From: Rhizophagus clarus | Taxonomy: Eukaryota > Glomeromycota > Glomeromycetes > Glomerales > Glomeraceae | NCBI GenBank assembly: GCA_015698045.1 | Contig: BLAL01000206.1 | Span: forward strand, 992,001 to 1,056,000 | Reading direction: 5' to 3' | DNA: 64,000 nucleotides | Part shown: one piece after another, positions 49,966-62,619 of the stretch | Layout: each line of letters begins with the position of its first letter | Position numbering within the stretch: the stretch's first letter is position 1 | Notes under the pieces: generated by a model | The model's input: only the letters and a program-made list of their open reading frames with translations | Databases searched by the model: none | What the model was told of the DNA's origin: nothing | Position numbers and translations under genes: made by a program

Positions 49966-50132
49966 AAAAAAAAATGTTTTTTTATTAGTCTTTTTGTATA
50001 ACATTTAACAATGTCTGTTTCAGGAATTTGTTAACGTGAATTAATTGAATTACTAAATGTAGTGTCGTGCAACCAATCAGTAAATAATATTATAATACTA
50101 TTATAATGTACTACGCAAAGTCTATAACCAAA

Positions 50133-50396
50133 TTATTCAGGTCCACTTTGACCATCTTGATGATAAGCTTCAGGATGACTTTCTTTTGGTTCAACTTTTA
50201 AAGTTTGAGCGGCATGATGTACAGCGTCAGATAGAACTTCTTTAACAGCCGCTAAATGAGGATGATTACTTTTTTCTACTTGTTTTGTATCATTATTCAT
50301 TAAATGTTTTTCTTTCAACGAAGATGAATCATATGATTCATTTAAAGATTTTTCTTTTTCATCTTTTGGAATTTGTGGAAGTGGTTTGTCTGACAT
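50133..50396 (-). CDS. Small hydrophilic protein, unknown function
   Basis: An intronless frame of 87 aa starting MSDKPLPQIPKDEKEKSLNE; an in-frame upstream ATG (50414) would add six residues. The product is rich in Glu, Lys, Ser and His, with no hydrophobic segment and only one predicted amphipathic stretch (HLAAVKEVLSDAVHHAAQTL). This suggests an intrinsically disordered, possibly stress-related protein. Upstream on the same strand are a TATA-like TTATATAAA (about 50528-50536) and two CRE-like sites, an ordinary promoter layout that supports a real gene. The family is not recognised. Confidence 0.55.
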   Translation of the reverse strand: MSDKPLPQIPKDEKEKSLNESYDSSSLKEKHLMNNDTKQVEKSNHPHLAAVKEVLSDAVHHAAQTLKVEPKESHPEAYHQDGQSGPE

Positions 50397-50500
50397 TTTT
50401 TTTTCTTCTTGCAAGAATAATAATTTAAATTTTATTGACCTAATTTTTTTCTCGCCAATTTATTTATATCTTTTAGTAAAGAACTTTCTCTATGTCAAAA

Positions 50501-50527
50501 TGACGTCATAGCCAAGAGATACGTCAT
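50501..50527 (-). promoter_or_regulatory. CRE-like ATF/CREB sites with adjacent TATA
   Basis: The perfect palindrome TGACGTCA (50501-50508) and a second half-site TACGTCAT (50520-50527) lie 105-130 bp upstream of the ATG at 50396. They sit beside a TATA-like word. Fungal bZIP factors of the ATF/CREB class, often stress-responsive, bind such sites. Function here is inference. Confidence 0.5.
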
Positions 50528-50536
50528 TTATATAAT

Positions 50537-51720
50537 TGAGGCTTAGAATCATTGGCGTTACGTTGTTTCACGAATTCACGAGAACCTTATTGAAGATCTT
50601 GCCTGTGGTTTGAATGACAGTTACCGTCCCCTTTTGAGTGTTCCGATACATACAGTACAGTATATGCTACGTACCACGACTTAATTTGGTGGATCTAGGC
50701 TGGTTTTGGTCATGTATCACAAAATGCAGGGTAGGGTATGATATTCGTTTTTTTTTTTGGGACATAATATTTATTTTTTATTATTATTATTCTTTTTTTG
50801 CAGGATACCCGAATTATTATTATTATTTAAGACCTTCCCGAATTTTTGGTGTATCATTAGAAGTTTGCAAATTATCGCACCAATTGTCATTTTCGGAATT
50901 CGGAAATCGGGAACCGAGTTCGTCAATTAAAAAAAAATTGCTAAAGATTCCGTATTTGGAATAGATAATTGAAATAAGCGAAATAAGACCAATAAAATTA
51001 TAAAAATCAGATAATACTTAAAAATGTATAACCGAACCCACGGAGAAAATTTACTTATACGAATTAATGAAATTACTGTTTCAAATGTAATACAAAAAAA
51101 AAAAAAATAAATCCATTCAAGAATAAATAATTAATTAATTCGTTTATTAACTTTCTGTAGATAAAGAAGTCTAGTTGAATTATTTCATTAATGACTTTTC
51201 TGTGGATGAAGGCTTAATTAACAAGCGTCTGAATAAGTTGATTTTTTTTACCTAAATAAAGAAACAATGAAAAATGTCATTTAATATGAAATATTATTCG
51301 AATAAAGCAATAATATGAAACATTTTAATGTTTCGCGTTACCCGAACTTTTCATACGATTTCTGCGTTAAAATTTTGTCAATTCATGACAAATTAATCAA
51401 ACAATTATTTTAATATCTAAGGTAATTCCTTAATTTTACACTCCGTAATACCAAACACACAAGCTTGATGATTTAAACGTTGAAAAAGTTGTGTATGGTA
51501 ACAATGTCCGAATTTTAAAGAACTTTAAATTTTCAAATGCAATTCACACACGAACATTCTAACCAATTTAATTTAATACATTTTTTAATGAATTCCGTTT
51601 TTTTAATTTAAAAAGGCTGAGAATAAGCTGTGAATTACGATTATCATTTTTTTTTTTTCCTCTTTCTTTCCTTCCTTCCTTCTTTTTTTTTAATATCAAT
51701 AATTGAATTATTAATTAAAG
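50537..51720. other. Intergenic region upstream of the GATA-finger gene
   Basis: No gene recognised. A long pyrimidine tract (51648-51692, T runs with CCTTCCTTCC) ends about 30 nt before the ATG at 51721 and probably belongs to its promoter or leader. Confidence 0.4.
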
Positions 51721-54426
51721 ATGACTCAAAATTATTTTCAAGAATATCAAAGTAAATTCAAGTTTATAAATTTCTTTCATATAATTTACTAGATAATATG
51801 GAAGTAATTAACTATTTAAACTAATTTTTTTAATTAGGTCAATACTCTACTTCATATCAAGAAAATGATATCTTTACTTGCAATTATACTCAAAATGATT
51901 GTTCTCGCGAGAAAGTATATACTGACTCTCAATTATTACAATTGTTGCAATTGAACACAATTACCCGTTCTATCGAGCAGAATCAGTTTATTATGGATGA
52001 TTATTCTAAAATTATGTGCGCTGATTGTTTAACAACTTCTGCTCCAAGGTGGAGAGTTCGTCAAGATGGAGAAAAAGTGTGTAATGCGTGTGGACTATAG
52101 TAAGTTTTCAATATACAATCTATTTTTTCTAATTACTTTTTGTTTAATCTAATTTGTATATTTTAGCCGAAGAAAGCATGGTTGTAAACGACCACTCGAG
52201 ACGATGAGAGAATGCAATACAATAAACATTTTTAACCAACCGGAAATTTGCATAAATTGTGGAATTAATGAATCTAGTGTAGAAGGATACTGCAATGATT
52301 GTGGATTATACGCTGTTTTTAATTTCCTAAATTCAGAAGATGAGAGTTCTCTTGACCACTTAAATAATAACATCTATCAATCCAATCCCACAAATCTTAA
52401 CAAAGAAAATACCGTAAACATGAATCAACTTGATTATATTCAAGATTATCAAAGTACCTAAATTTGAAGTTATAATTTCTTTCAAAATTTTGGAAGTTAA
52501 CACGACTTAACGATTAATATTATTTTTTTTTTTTTTTTTTAGTAAATCAATTCACTCCATGTCAAGAAAATGATATTACCGCACATAATTTTATGCAAAA
52601 TTATGAAAACGAAAACAATAAAAATTATGCTCAAGTTGAATTGAAACAATTACAGTTGAACTCAACCTCCTATTTCATCGTGGAGGATTCTCTTAACGAC
52701 AATAACATAACGGACGATTTTTCTTGCGCTGACTGTTTAGCAACATCCGCTCCAATATGGGAGATTTGTCAAGATGGGAGAAAAGTGTGCAATGCGTGTG
52801 ACTCTTAGTAAGTTTTTCAATTTCAAATTTTAAATTCCCAATTTTATTCTTTTATTTCATATTTATTTATTTCATTTCATTTTATTTTAATTTAGCCGAA
52901 AAAAGCATGGATGTAAACGATCACTTGAGACGACAAGAGAAAACAACACAATAAACGTATTCGTAAACCCAGACCAGCCAGAAATTTGCGTGAATTGTGG
53001 GAATAATGAATCTATCGAAGGTGGTCATTGTAACGCATGTAGATTGTATGCCGTTTTCGATTCTTCGGATGAACCAAATACCCCTGACTATACAAGCAAT
53101 GGTATTGTCAATCAATCAAACCCTGACAAAGCAAATATGGAACAAACAAATTATTTTCAAGAGTATCAAAGTAAATTTCGAGACAAAGTTTCTTTCAAAT
53201 TATTTATGATGAATATACGAACTAACTGAACTAACTGTTTAAAATGTTTATCGTAGATCAAAACTCTAGCCCATATCAAGAAAATTATTTTACAAATGAT
53301 TACAAACAAACCCATGAAAATGCTTATATTGAACCAGACCTAAAATTTAACACAACTACTAATTACGAGACTAATATAACTGATGATTCTTCTAAAATCA
53401 CGTGTGCTGATTGTTCAACAACAACTTCTCCAAGATGGAGAGTTCGTCAAGATGGGGAAAAAGTGTGCAATGCATGTGGATTATAGTAAGTTTTCAATAA
53501 GATAATCTTTTTTTTTTTAATTAATTTTTATTAATCCAATTTTGTATGTCTAGCCGAAGAAAGCATGGTAGTAAGCGCCCATTCGAGATGACCAGAGAAT
53601 ACAATATAAGAAACATATTTGCAAATAAATCAAAAATATGCGTAAATTGTGAATCTATTGGAGAAAAACATTGTAACGCATGTAGATTGTACGCTACCCT
53701 TGACTTTTTAAATTCGAAAGACGAAAAAATGAGAGTAAAGAACACTCAATCAAATTTTATCGAAGAAAATTCTGACGATACGGATCAAATTAATTTTATT
53801 CAGGACTATCAAAGTAAATTCAAATTAAGTTTCTTTCGAATAATTAACAAATAATGCAGAATTAACTTTTTTAAAAAAAATTTTTTTTTTTTCCTTTGAA
53901 TAGGTCAATGCACCATATCATATCAAGAAAATGACTATTCTCATGAAAATATTTTTACCGAACTGCAACCATTACAATTAAACAAAACTACTTATTCCAC
54001 TGGACAGTATCTGAACGATAATAACATGAAAGGCGGTTTTACTAAAATCAAGTGTGCTGATTGCTTAACAACTACTGCTCCAATGTGGAGAATTCGTCAA
54101 GATGGAAAAAAAGTGTGTAACGCATGCGGGTTACAGTAAGTTTTTAATTTTCAATTTTTTTTTATTATTAATTTTATTAAAAATTCCATTTTCAACTTAG
54201 CCGAAGAAAGTATGGTTGCAAACGACCATTAGAGATAATGAGAGAATGCAGAACAAGAATTAAACGAAGAACCATTCTTGCGGATCCAGAAAGTTGTGCA
54301 AATTGCGGGACCAATGAATCTACTAACTGGAGAATAATTGGTGGAAGAAGACATTGTAATGCTTGCGGGTTGTGTGCTATAATAAATGGGAGACCACCGA
54401 GAGGCGGGAGAAGTATCAAAAAATAA
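51721..54426 (+). CDS. GATA-type zinc-finger protein with eight fingers in four tandem exon pairs
   Basis: Nine exons splice in frame to 688 aa: 51721-51751, 51838-52099, 52167-52453, 52543-52807, 52896-53170, 53257-53485, 53554-53813, 53904-54135, 54201-54426. After a 31-nt leader exon, pairs of exons alternate. Exon type A ends with a canonical GATA finger, CX2C-X17-CX2C, such as CADC...PRWRVRQDGEKV-CNACGLY; the intron always falls after the first two bases of the codon following GL. Exon type B starts with RRKHGCKRP and carries a second finger, which is shortened in the first three copies (CINC...CNDC, about 10-residue loop) and has a longer loop with Trp in the last (CANCGTNESTNWR...CNACG). 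All introns have the same two phases, so the pairs can be duplicated or skipped without frame change. GATA fingers bind GATA DNA sites; ordinary fungal factors have one or two. The second A finger is degenerate (APIWEICQDG, CNACDS). Confidence 0.85.
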
Positions 54427-54918
54427 ACTTATTATCCATATTAAAAAATAAAATAAATAGAATGCAAATTATATATGCATACCATGATTTGTAGTTAATA
54501 TATATATATTTTTTTTTTTATCAAAAATTTTATTTATTTCAAATAAACTATGCAAAATATAAGAAAAATAGAGATTTTATTAATAAAACGTAATCCTCAC
54601 GAACATTTTTTGACCTACCCAGCATGTGATTGTAGAACGTATCAAACTACTGCGTATTAACACAATAATTGTTTTTAGCCCATGGTCGTGGGTCGTGCAA
54701 ACGTGATTCTAATATAATGTATATTTGTCAAAAAATTGAAAAATCGCTTTAGTACCTTTTTTGTTTGTCTTATCCATTTATCTATTTGATTTTCTGTATT
54801 TATCCCTTAACAAATTATCGCCTTTTTGTGAATATTGACAGTGAATATTGGCAGTAAAATATAAATCTAAAAATACAGGCGTGGTAAATATAGTAATTCG
54901 AACCAACCTAAAGTAAAA
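54427..54918. other. Intergenic region
   Basis: 3' flank of the GATA-finger gene and upstream sequence of the small frame at 54919. Nothing else recognised. Confidence 0.35.
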
Positions 54919-55059
54919 ATGACCAATGAAGATACAAGCGGATTTGATTTTATAGAACGATCAAGTTCACCAAGTTCTCATCTAAATTCAAACTCTATTA
55001 TAGCAAAAATGTTGGTATTTCTTGAAGGTTCATGGGATCCAGAAGAGTTTGAGAGCTGA
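54919..55059 (+). CDS. Short coding-like frame, unknown (possible gene fragment)
   Basis: The ATG at 54919 is preceded by AAAGTAAAA and opens 46 codons, starting MTNEDTSGFDFIERSSSPSS and ending EGSWDPEEFES. Composition and codon use resemble the real genes of the window. No intron donor or downstream exon is evident before the stop. It may be a small gene or the 5' end of one broken by the relic that follows. Function unknown. Confidence 0.35.
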   Translation: MTNEDTSGFDFIERSSSPSSHLNSNSIIAKMLVFLEGSWDPEEFES

Positions 55060-55319
55060 CATAAGAATTAAATACTGCATCAGAAGACGATGCAGTGAAC
55101 CATGCATCCTGTCTATTATCGTATGACTAGTGGTCAAATGCTTGAAATTCTAACTCATTACTGTCTTTGTTTTTAGAATATACCAAAACAGTATGTAACG
55201 CTCATCCACGCTTTGCATAAAAATCTTGTTTTGTTTCTCTAATTCATTTTGAAAGTATTCGTATTTTATAATCTACTACAATAAAAATACCATCGTTATT
55301 AAACTGCAAAGGGTTTGCA

Positions 55320-57140
55320 TTGAATTGACTGTTCAGATACCTTTTTCTTGTTAGTTTCCAAGGTAATATTCTAGCATTTCCTGAAGTTCTTTCAATGTCT
55401 CTTGTTGTTCATCTCAAGTAATTATTGCAATTCCTTAAATAAATTGAAGAATTTCATTACATTCAACATATTCTGGCGTATGCTCTACCAAATGCAAACG
55501 GTAAGCAATGATTGATATAAGAGTCGTGTTTTGGACAATCACGCGTAAGGAATTAAAAGTTTTAGTTTTGAATATTTATAACTCAAGAAATAAAATATGA
55601 TAGAATATGTACCTGAAGCTCTTGATTTTCAATATTTTGTATAATTAGATTTGCCAGTTCCTTGAACACATCATATCCATAATTACTACAAGTACTACAA
55701 AGTCTGCCTAAATCCTCTTGATATACAAATGGCCCATTTCGCAATCTTTCCAAAATGCTGCCCTCTTCATTTTATCAGGATTTAATTTGTGAAATTATCT
55801 CCCAAAGAGCTTCTTTCTGATCACCAAGATATTTCAACGGCAACCCTTTCTTGGCATCAGCTTTGTAAAAACTTAAATTCACATTTTCCTTACTTCTCAT
55901 GAACTATCCGAATTGATTAGTATGTTCTTGAGGCACAATTTTTTTTTCATATTGGCGGTTTAGATGCAGCTGGACATCCATGGCCATATACATATCCGTG
56001 TATTTTGCATTGTGAATTGTATGTGAAGAAACCTATAAAAGTCATTATAATGAAATAATCAGAAAAAATTTATTCAAAGGTAAAAATATATAAAATAATT
56101 ACATGAAGTCTTGTTTGTAATTCTTTATAGGGAAATTTATCCGTGATAATTGAAAGCATTCTTTTTTTTCACCAGCGCCACATTTAATTAAATTGGTATT
56201 GTCCGTAAAAACCACTTTGATAAAGCAAATTGACCATCGCTTTATCTGATTCAGGATCAGATGATCGTGTGCAAAATTCATACTATAATAATTGATAAAG
56301 ACATTATTAGTAGTTTATTTAGGATAAAATTTAACATCACGAAGTTTATATCATCATCACCATATTACCATCACCACCTAACAATAAAGGATTTTCTTAA
56401 AAACTTATCTCTGATTCCTCTTTACCAAACGGTATTATATTAACACATCCAGTAACACGTAACATTGCCCGCCACGCTCCAATTTTTCTTCCAGAGAAAA
56501 TATAATCCTTCAGATATAATAAACCTAACCGACTATGTAATTCAATTATTTGACAATAATTTTCTTACTATTCTCAAAACAATAAGTACCAATTGACTTG
56601 ATTTCATTTTGTAAATGGTATCTGTATATTTTGAATAATTGTGCCATTCATTATGAAGATATATCAACTTCCTTGATTGTTCTAGTTTTTCTTTTATAGA
56701 ATTATCCAAACCAAATAAAGTCGCATTTGACCACGCTTATTTAAATATTCAGATAATTGAATTTCCTTGTAAACATAAATGGAACATTCATACTCATTGA
56801 TAGTTTGAAAAAATAAAGCACGCTCTTTGGATTTGGTATAGAAAAATGATAAAGTAAGTCCATATCAAGCTCCTTGTTTTGTCGACACACCAATTGAATT
56901 TATTATTATATTGATCTTTTGTACATCTATTGAAAAAGGTTGAAAAGGCAAATCCGATACAATTTCATCTAAAATATTATTGTCATTACCGAGGTTTCGG
57001 AAAAACGCGTTTCAATTTGAAATGTTTTGAAATACATAGCATTTGTAGGGTCGTTCTCTACTTCGTTAGACTCTAGCAGTTTCTTAAAAAGGTCCAAAAT
57101 GTAAGTCAGGAATAATTACACCAGTAGCGATCAATGTTAC
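55320..57140 (-). pseudogene. Relic of a large unknown gene (repeat family)
   Basis: Minus-strand coding similarity runs through several frames. It begins near 57130 with YILDLFKKLLESNEVENDPT and LPFQPFSIDVQKINIIINS. About 56030-55620 it contains MAMDVQLHLNRQYEKKIVPQ, then ADAKKGLPLKYLGDQKEALW and NGPFVYQEDLGRLCSTCSN. Near 55490 it reads LVEHTPEYVECNEILQF. Stops interrupt it (for example after TNQFG and after SQIKS) and frames change. I believe it belongs to a multicopy Rhizophagus family but cannot name a domain. Confidence 0.45.
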
Positions 57141-58379
57141 TGAAGGTTTCCACCAGGTTGACATTTTTTTGAGCAGTTTATTATAACGTTTTAAATAATA
57201 ACGCGTTGTCAGATCAACTCAGATTGTCAAAAGTATATTCACTCATATACTGTACCCCCTATTACATATATGATCGACATCATGATCGATGAATCACGAA
57301 TTAATTAAATTGTGTTATATAATTTTTACTAAAATAATTTATGGTCAATCCTTTTTTTATTTTATTTTTATTATTTTATTTTTGTAAAATTATGCTAACA
57401 ATACATTTACAATACAGTATTTATTATAACAAAGTTATTTCAAAATTTTAATTAGTTTCAACAAATTTTTTAGCACTGTTAGAAAAAAAAACTAAACTTG
57501 GTTTAAAATAGTTTTTTTAAATATAAAAATTTATAAGTTGATGTAACATTAAGGATTAAAATAAAGTAAACTATGCTTAACTGATTCTTGATTCTTTTTT
57601 ATTTTAATACATTATATAAACAATTTTGATTGATGATAAAAAAGGTATATAAATAATAAGTAATAAAGAAATTTGTCAAAAAGGTCGCCAGCCTCCACGA
57701 ACAGCCCGTAAACTCAGTTACAGAAAAATATTTACTGTGCCCACCCACGAGTAGCGCGAATAGCGCTGGAGCGGCAAAAAATAAAGCCCTTAATAAAATA
57801 TAAAATAAATTTATTATTAATCATATAATCGTATGTTATTGTACGGACGTGTTTAATAATGGTATGATGTGGCACTTCTCAGATCATTATTAAGCGATTA
57901 AGGCAGTAAATTCATTAGAATAGGAAGTATTGAGGCGAGATCTTCCTTTGAGTTAGCCAACAAGGTAGAATCGTCCATGAATAATTGAATATCAAATAGG
58001 AGAATTGAAAAGAAGAACCATCCGGAACAGGAAAGGAAACATTAAAACGATTAATAATTAAAAAAATGTTAAAATCATTGTTAAAAACGATAACCGATTA
58101 ATATCTTTTTTTATCAAAATGATTTTAATAAATAAATTAAAGTAGTAGTTAAAAAAATGATAAATTATTTTATAATGTAACAAAAATTGCTTCTTTAACA
58201 GTTTATTTATTAAACTGGATAATTAAAAAAAAATTAATTAATTTATTTCTTTACGGTTTATTAAATAATAAACTGAAATTTATTTGTTATTAACGGTCTA
58301 TTAAGCTGGATAATTAAAAAAATTAATTTTCTTTAATAGCAAGCCAACTCAAGTCAGTCCAATCCAGTATTTCAATATA
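57141..58379. other. Intergenic region
   Basis: A/T-rich, with a balanced island at 57670-57790 (GGTCGCCAGCCTCCACG and nearby) that may be a repeat fragment. No gene recognised. Confidence 0.35.
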
Positions 58380-60900
58380 AATAATGTTGAATTAATTAAA
58401 TGAACATTTTTTATTAAACACATTTAAAAAACGTCAAATAAATTTTTTAAATAGTATATTAAGAAACGTAAATAACATTTTTTAATTGAACGCATTAAAA
58501 ACCCGTCAAATAACTTATTTTTTTATTAAATGCAAAAGTCTAATGACATTTTTATTTATTAAAACATATTAGAAACGCGATAGAAGAAAATGTTAAGTAA
58601 CTTTTTTGTTTACTAAAACGCATTACGCATTAAAAAATATTTAAATAACGTTTTTTTCGTTATTAAAACACTTTAAAAAACATTAAATATCATTGTTTTA
58701 AAAAAAATGCAGCAATATTTTTTTATAAAAAACGAAATAAAAGTTTTTTTTAAATAAATAAACTTTCTTAATTCGTGTAATAAAAAAGACAACAAACTTT
58801 TAAGCTTTTTAATAAAAACATTTAATGTTTTTTAAATTATTTTAATAACAAAAATGTTTAATTACTAGTTCCGATTTTAAAGTGCTAGAATTCAGACATT
58901 AAGTTGTCAAAACAATTTCAGAAACTTATTGTTCTTAAATTTTACAGGATTCTGGATTATCCATAAACAAATATATTGGTTGTTATTTTCTTTAGTCCTT
59001 GGTATTATTTAATTTGTTACGGTCATCTAGTTTATTCAATTGTATTTAAATTTATCAAAATTATTATATTTTATAGTATAGTAGAGTATTGAAATTAAAA
59101 TAATGATTTTTTATTAACAAAAACAAAAAAATTATTTAAAGAAATGGATCGGGTAAATAATTTGGTAAATTATATGACCAATCAATTTTTCCATTAAAAA
59201 AACTCTTTTTTTTAACAAAAAATTTTAAAAACATTTTTTTAAAAAAATGAAATTCTAATAAATGATCTTTTGTTGAAAATATCAACAAATATTCTGGTAA
59301 ATTATCCAGCCAATCAATCCATTTTTATGACAAAAACTCAAAATTAAGTTTTTTTTAAACATAAAAAAAGAACTTTATTTGTTATAAAAATTGCTTAAAA
59401 AAGATCAGTAAATAATCATGTAAATTATCTAATCAGTCCAATTTTTTAATTAAAAAAGTATTGTTTTTTTAATAAAAAGTCTGAATTGGGCTTGATTCAA
59501 TCTGATTCAAATTTGAAGTCGAATCAAATCTTATCTCAATTTGTTAATATAAATATTTCTTGGTTTTTTTTTTTAAATTAAAATAATTAACAAAAATTGA
59601 CAATCTCATTTTTTAACGTTTTTTTAATTAGAACGATTAAAAAAATCAAACCCGTTTAACATTTTTTTAATTACTATTTTTTTAAAAAAAGTCAACGGTT
59701 CTCTAAAAGAAATGTCAAAACATTTTTTTGGTGGTTTTTTTTTTAATTACAATTTAAAAATATATATCAAAAATATTTTAATGTTAATGTTTTTAGCATT
59801 TTTTTTAAAAAAAGATATCAAAAATATTTTAACGTTTTTTAGCATTTTTAAAAAAAATGCCAAAAACGTTTTAGATGTTTTTAATTTACAATTTTAAAAG
59901 AAAAATATCAAAAACGTTGCTTGACATTTTTATGTTTTTTTAAAAATACATCAAAAATGTTCATTGCTTGACGTTTTTTAGTTACATTTTTTAAAAACAA
60001 ATCATCAATATTTCAAACATTTTTTAATTTACAATTTTAAAAGAAAACATTATAACCATTTTATTGACATTTTTTAATTACATTTTTTTTAAAAAAAAGC
60101 CTAAAATGGATTTTGACTTTTTTAATTACAATTTCAAAAAAACGGTGAAATATTATTTTACTTTTTATTAATTAAAATTTTTTTAAAAAAAAAAATTAAA
60201 AACGTCTTTTGGCATTTTTCAAAAATACACAAAATTAAAAAAATATCTAAAAAAACTATTTAAACATGCTTGGACGTTTTTCTGATTCTTAGACATTTTT
60301 TAATTTTTTAATATTGTTTCTTTACTAAATTATTTAAAAAAAAAGTTTAAATTATTTTTTAACAATTATTTTAATTAAAGTTTCTGAGTCTGGTAAGCCA
60401 TGTCCAATTTGAATTTAGGAACTAAAAAACTTTAAAAATCCGGATTTTTTTTATTAAAAAAATAGATCAATAAACCAATTGGTAAATTATCTGGATTAAA
60501 AAGTAAGCATTAAAATTAACATTTTTTAAATTCAATTTGATAAAAAAAAGTTTGTTTAATGATATTTTTTAATTTATTTTAATAAAAAAAATGTATAATC
60601 AATATTTTTTTTAATTCAGTTTAATAAATGTTAAAAGTTTCTTTAATGTTTTTGCGGCTTTAATGCATTATTAAATAAATGTTAATAAAAAAAAGTTAAA
60701 ATTGTTATCTAGCATTTTTTAATGCAGTTTAATAAAAAACCATTAAAAACGTTATTTAACATTTTTTAAGTTTTGATGTTGGAGATTAAAGTGGAATCAT
60801 CTACAAGCATTTTGATAAAAAAATATTAAAAAATGCTACTATATTGGATTAATCTGTCAACTGGTTAAATCGAGGCATTGAATCATAATTCAGTTAAAGT
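58380..60900. repeat. Degenerate repeat desert of ACGTT/AACATT words between T and A runs
   Basis: For about 2.5 kb the sequence alternates T-rich and A-rich runs with short words such as AAACGTCAAATAA, ATCAAAAACGTT and TTTAACATTTTTTAATT. Spacing is roughly 50-70 bp, consistent with a very decayed tandem array or mutated CpG-containing repeat. Small open frames here (for example 59712-59897) are products of this composition. Confidence 0.4.
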
Positions 60901-62619
60901 TTTAAATACATTGGCATTTGTACTTCCCAACTTCCCTTTAAATATGAATTCTTGTTATCGTTAAAGTTCTAGTGACGCTGTATCAGTATAGGGATAATCC
61001 TTTATTTTGAGTTTTAATAAAAAATAATTAAAAAAGAAAAAATTATGAAAAGTTATAAAACAGTTAAAAAACGAAATTATTAAAATAGGATAGGTAAACG
61101 TCAATTTATTAGTATAGTATATTAGATAAATAGAACAATTGGAGTGTGTTAATGGTATATAGTACGTAGCATAGCAATATCTATTGTGTATATAGTAATT
61201 GTATAGTATTTATTCTTTTACGTAAAATGCAATAAAAGTAGTATACGTTTACCATAGAGAAAAATAAAGAATTGTATCGTAGAATATATCATGTGATCAT
61301 TCTAAAGGCAAATTTTTAAATTCAGATTTAATTTATATTATGATATTATAATTTATTGTTTATCTGTTATTGTTTTATCAGTAAGTTTTTTGAAATGTGA
61401 ACGAATCTTTTCCTTTCCCCTTCTTTTTCTCTTCATATATTTGTCCCCTTTATATATATTTTTATTTTTGTATATTCTTTCTCATCTTGTGTTCTTTTCT
61501 TCTCATCTCTTTAAATAATATAATGAAATGAAATTCAAAATTTAATTATGTTTACTTTTCCTTTCAAAATGTAATTTTTGTTTTAGGATTAATGTCAATA
61601 GATATGATCAAAAATTTTTTCTTCTCCCTTAAAATCTTCTTGTCTTTTCTTTTAGTTGTATAAAAATCTTAGCTGTAATGATTCATGATTAAAAAGTGCA
61701 GGAAGTAATTATCCGAAGGTTGGTATATGTAATAGTTGACTTTATCTGTAGGAGGAAAAATTTAGGTTTAAGGTGATTAAAAAATAATATTTAAACAAAT
61801 CTAGTTAGTTTTTTTATTAATTCTCAGATTATTGAATGATTGGAATGTATTAGGTAATATGACCAAGTCAGCCTAATTTTTAATAAAAAGTTCTATTTTG
61901 CATTTAAAAAAAATGGATGGAATGATGAAAATTATGGCAAAGTTCATTAACATTATTTTACTTTAGTAAACATTACTAATTATTTGTTTTTTTCCTTTTT
62001 TTTGCATCTTTGAACATGAAAATGTAGTAATAAAGTAAAAAAGCTAAAAGTTTTTCTGGTAAAGAAAAAAAAACTTCTCCTTAATAAACATTTCTGATTG
62101 TTTATTTTTTATGTACTTTAAGTTAACAAGTTAAAAAAAATTTTAATTTAATAAACATTATTAATACTAAATATTATTATACTCTTTTTAGGCCATCTTC
62201 TTAGTATATGAAGCCGAAAATTAAAAAAAAAAAATTTTTCTTTTTTTTTACCTTAACGAACATTAATAATTGTTCGTTCATTGTTAGTAATTTTTAGGCC
62301 ATTTTTCATTTCTCTCTGGGCGTGGGAACCTAGCAAGTAAAACAATTATTTTTATTTTTATTTTATTTTTTTTTTGCTGATCATAAAGTCCGAAGTCACG
62401 TGTAAAAAAATTTGCAAAAGTTACACCTGCTTAACTACTTTTAGTAATTATTTTTTTCTCTATTATGATTTTTTGTTACATTCATTATAGTGAGGCGTCA
62501 TACATGCAGTGACCAACTGATCAACCTAATTGCATTTTGCATAAATATTGTGCCTAAAAAACGGTGTTTAATAAGAAATATCATCATTTTAAGAAGAAAT
62601 TTGATGCAATTATATAGTA
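60901..62619. other. Intergenic region upstream of the microexon locus
   Basis: AT-rich with pyrimidine stretches (61420-61520). No gene, RNA or clear repeat is recognised. The last 150 bases before 62620 have more balanced composition and may hold the promoter of the following gene. Confidence 0.35.

Noticed and set aside
50638..50964. 108-codon plus-strand frame
   Set aside because: Tyr/Phe/Ser-rich with no domain, no splice support and no conservation signal; looks like intergenic noise.
54885..54910. GGTTCGAATT on the minus strand, like a tRNA B box
   Set aside because: No acceptor stem, A box or anticodon arm can be folded around it.
59712..59897. 61-codon frame with Lys/Asn/Phe runs
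   Set aside because: Lies in the degenerate T/A repeat desert and mirrors its repeat words.
60980..61000. Word TAGGGATAA resembling the start of a homing-endonuclease site
   Set aside because: Only the first nine bases match and there is no intron or endonuclease nearby; coincidence.
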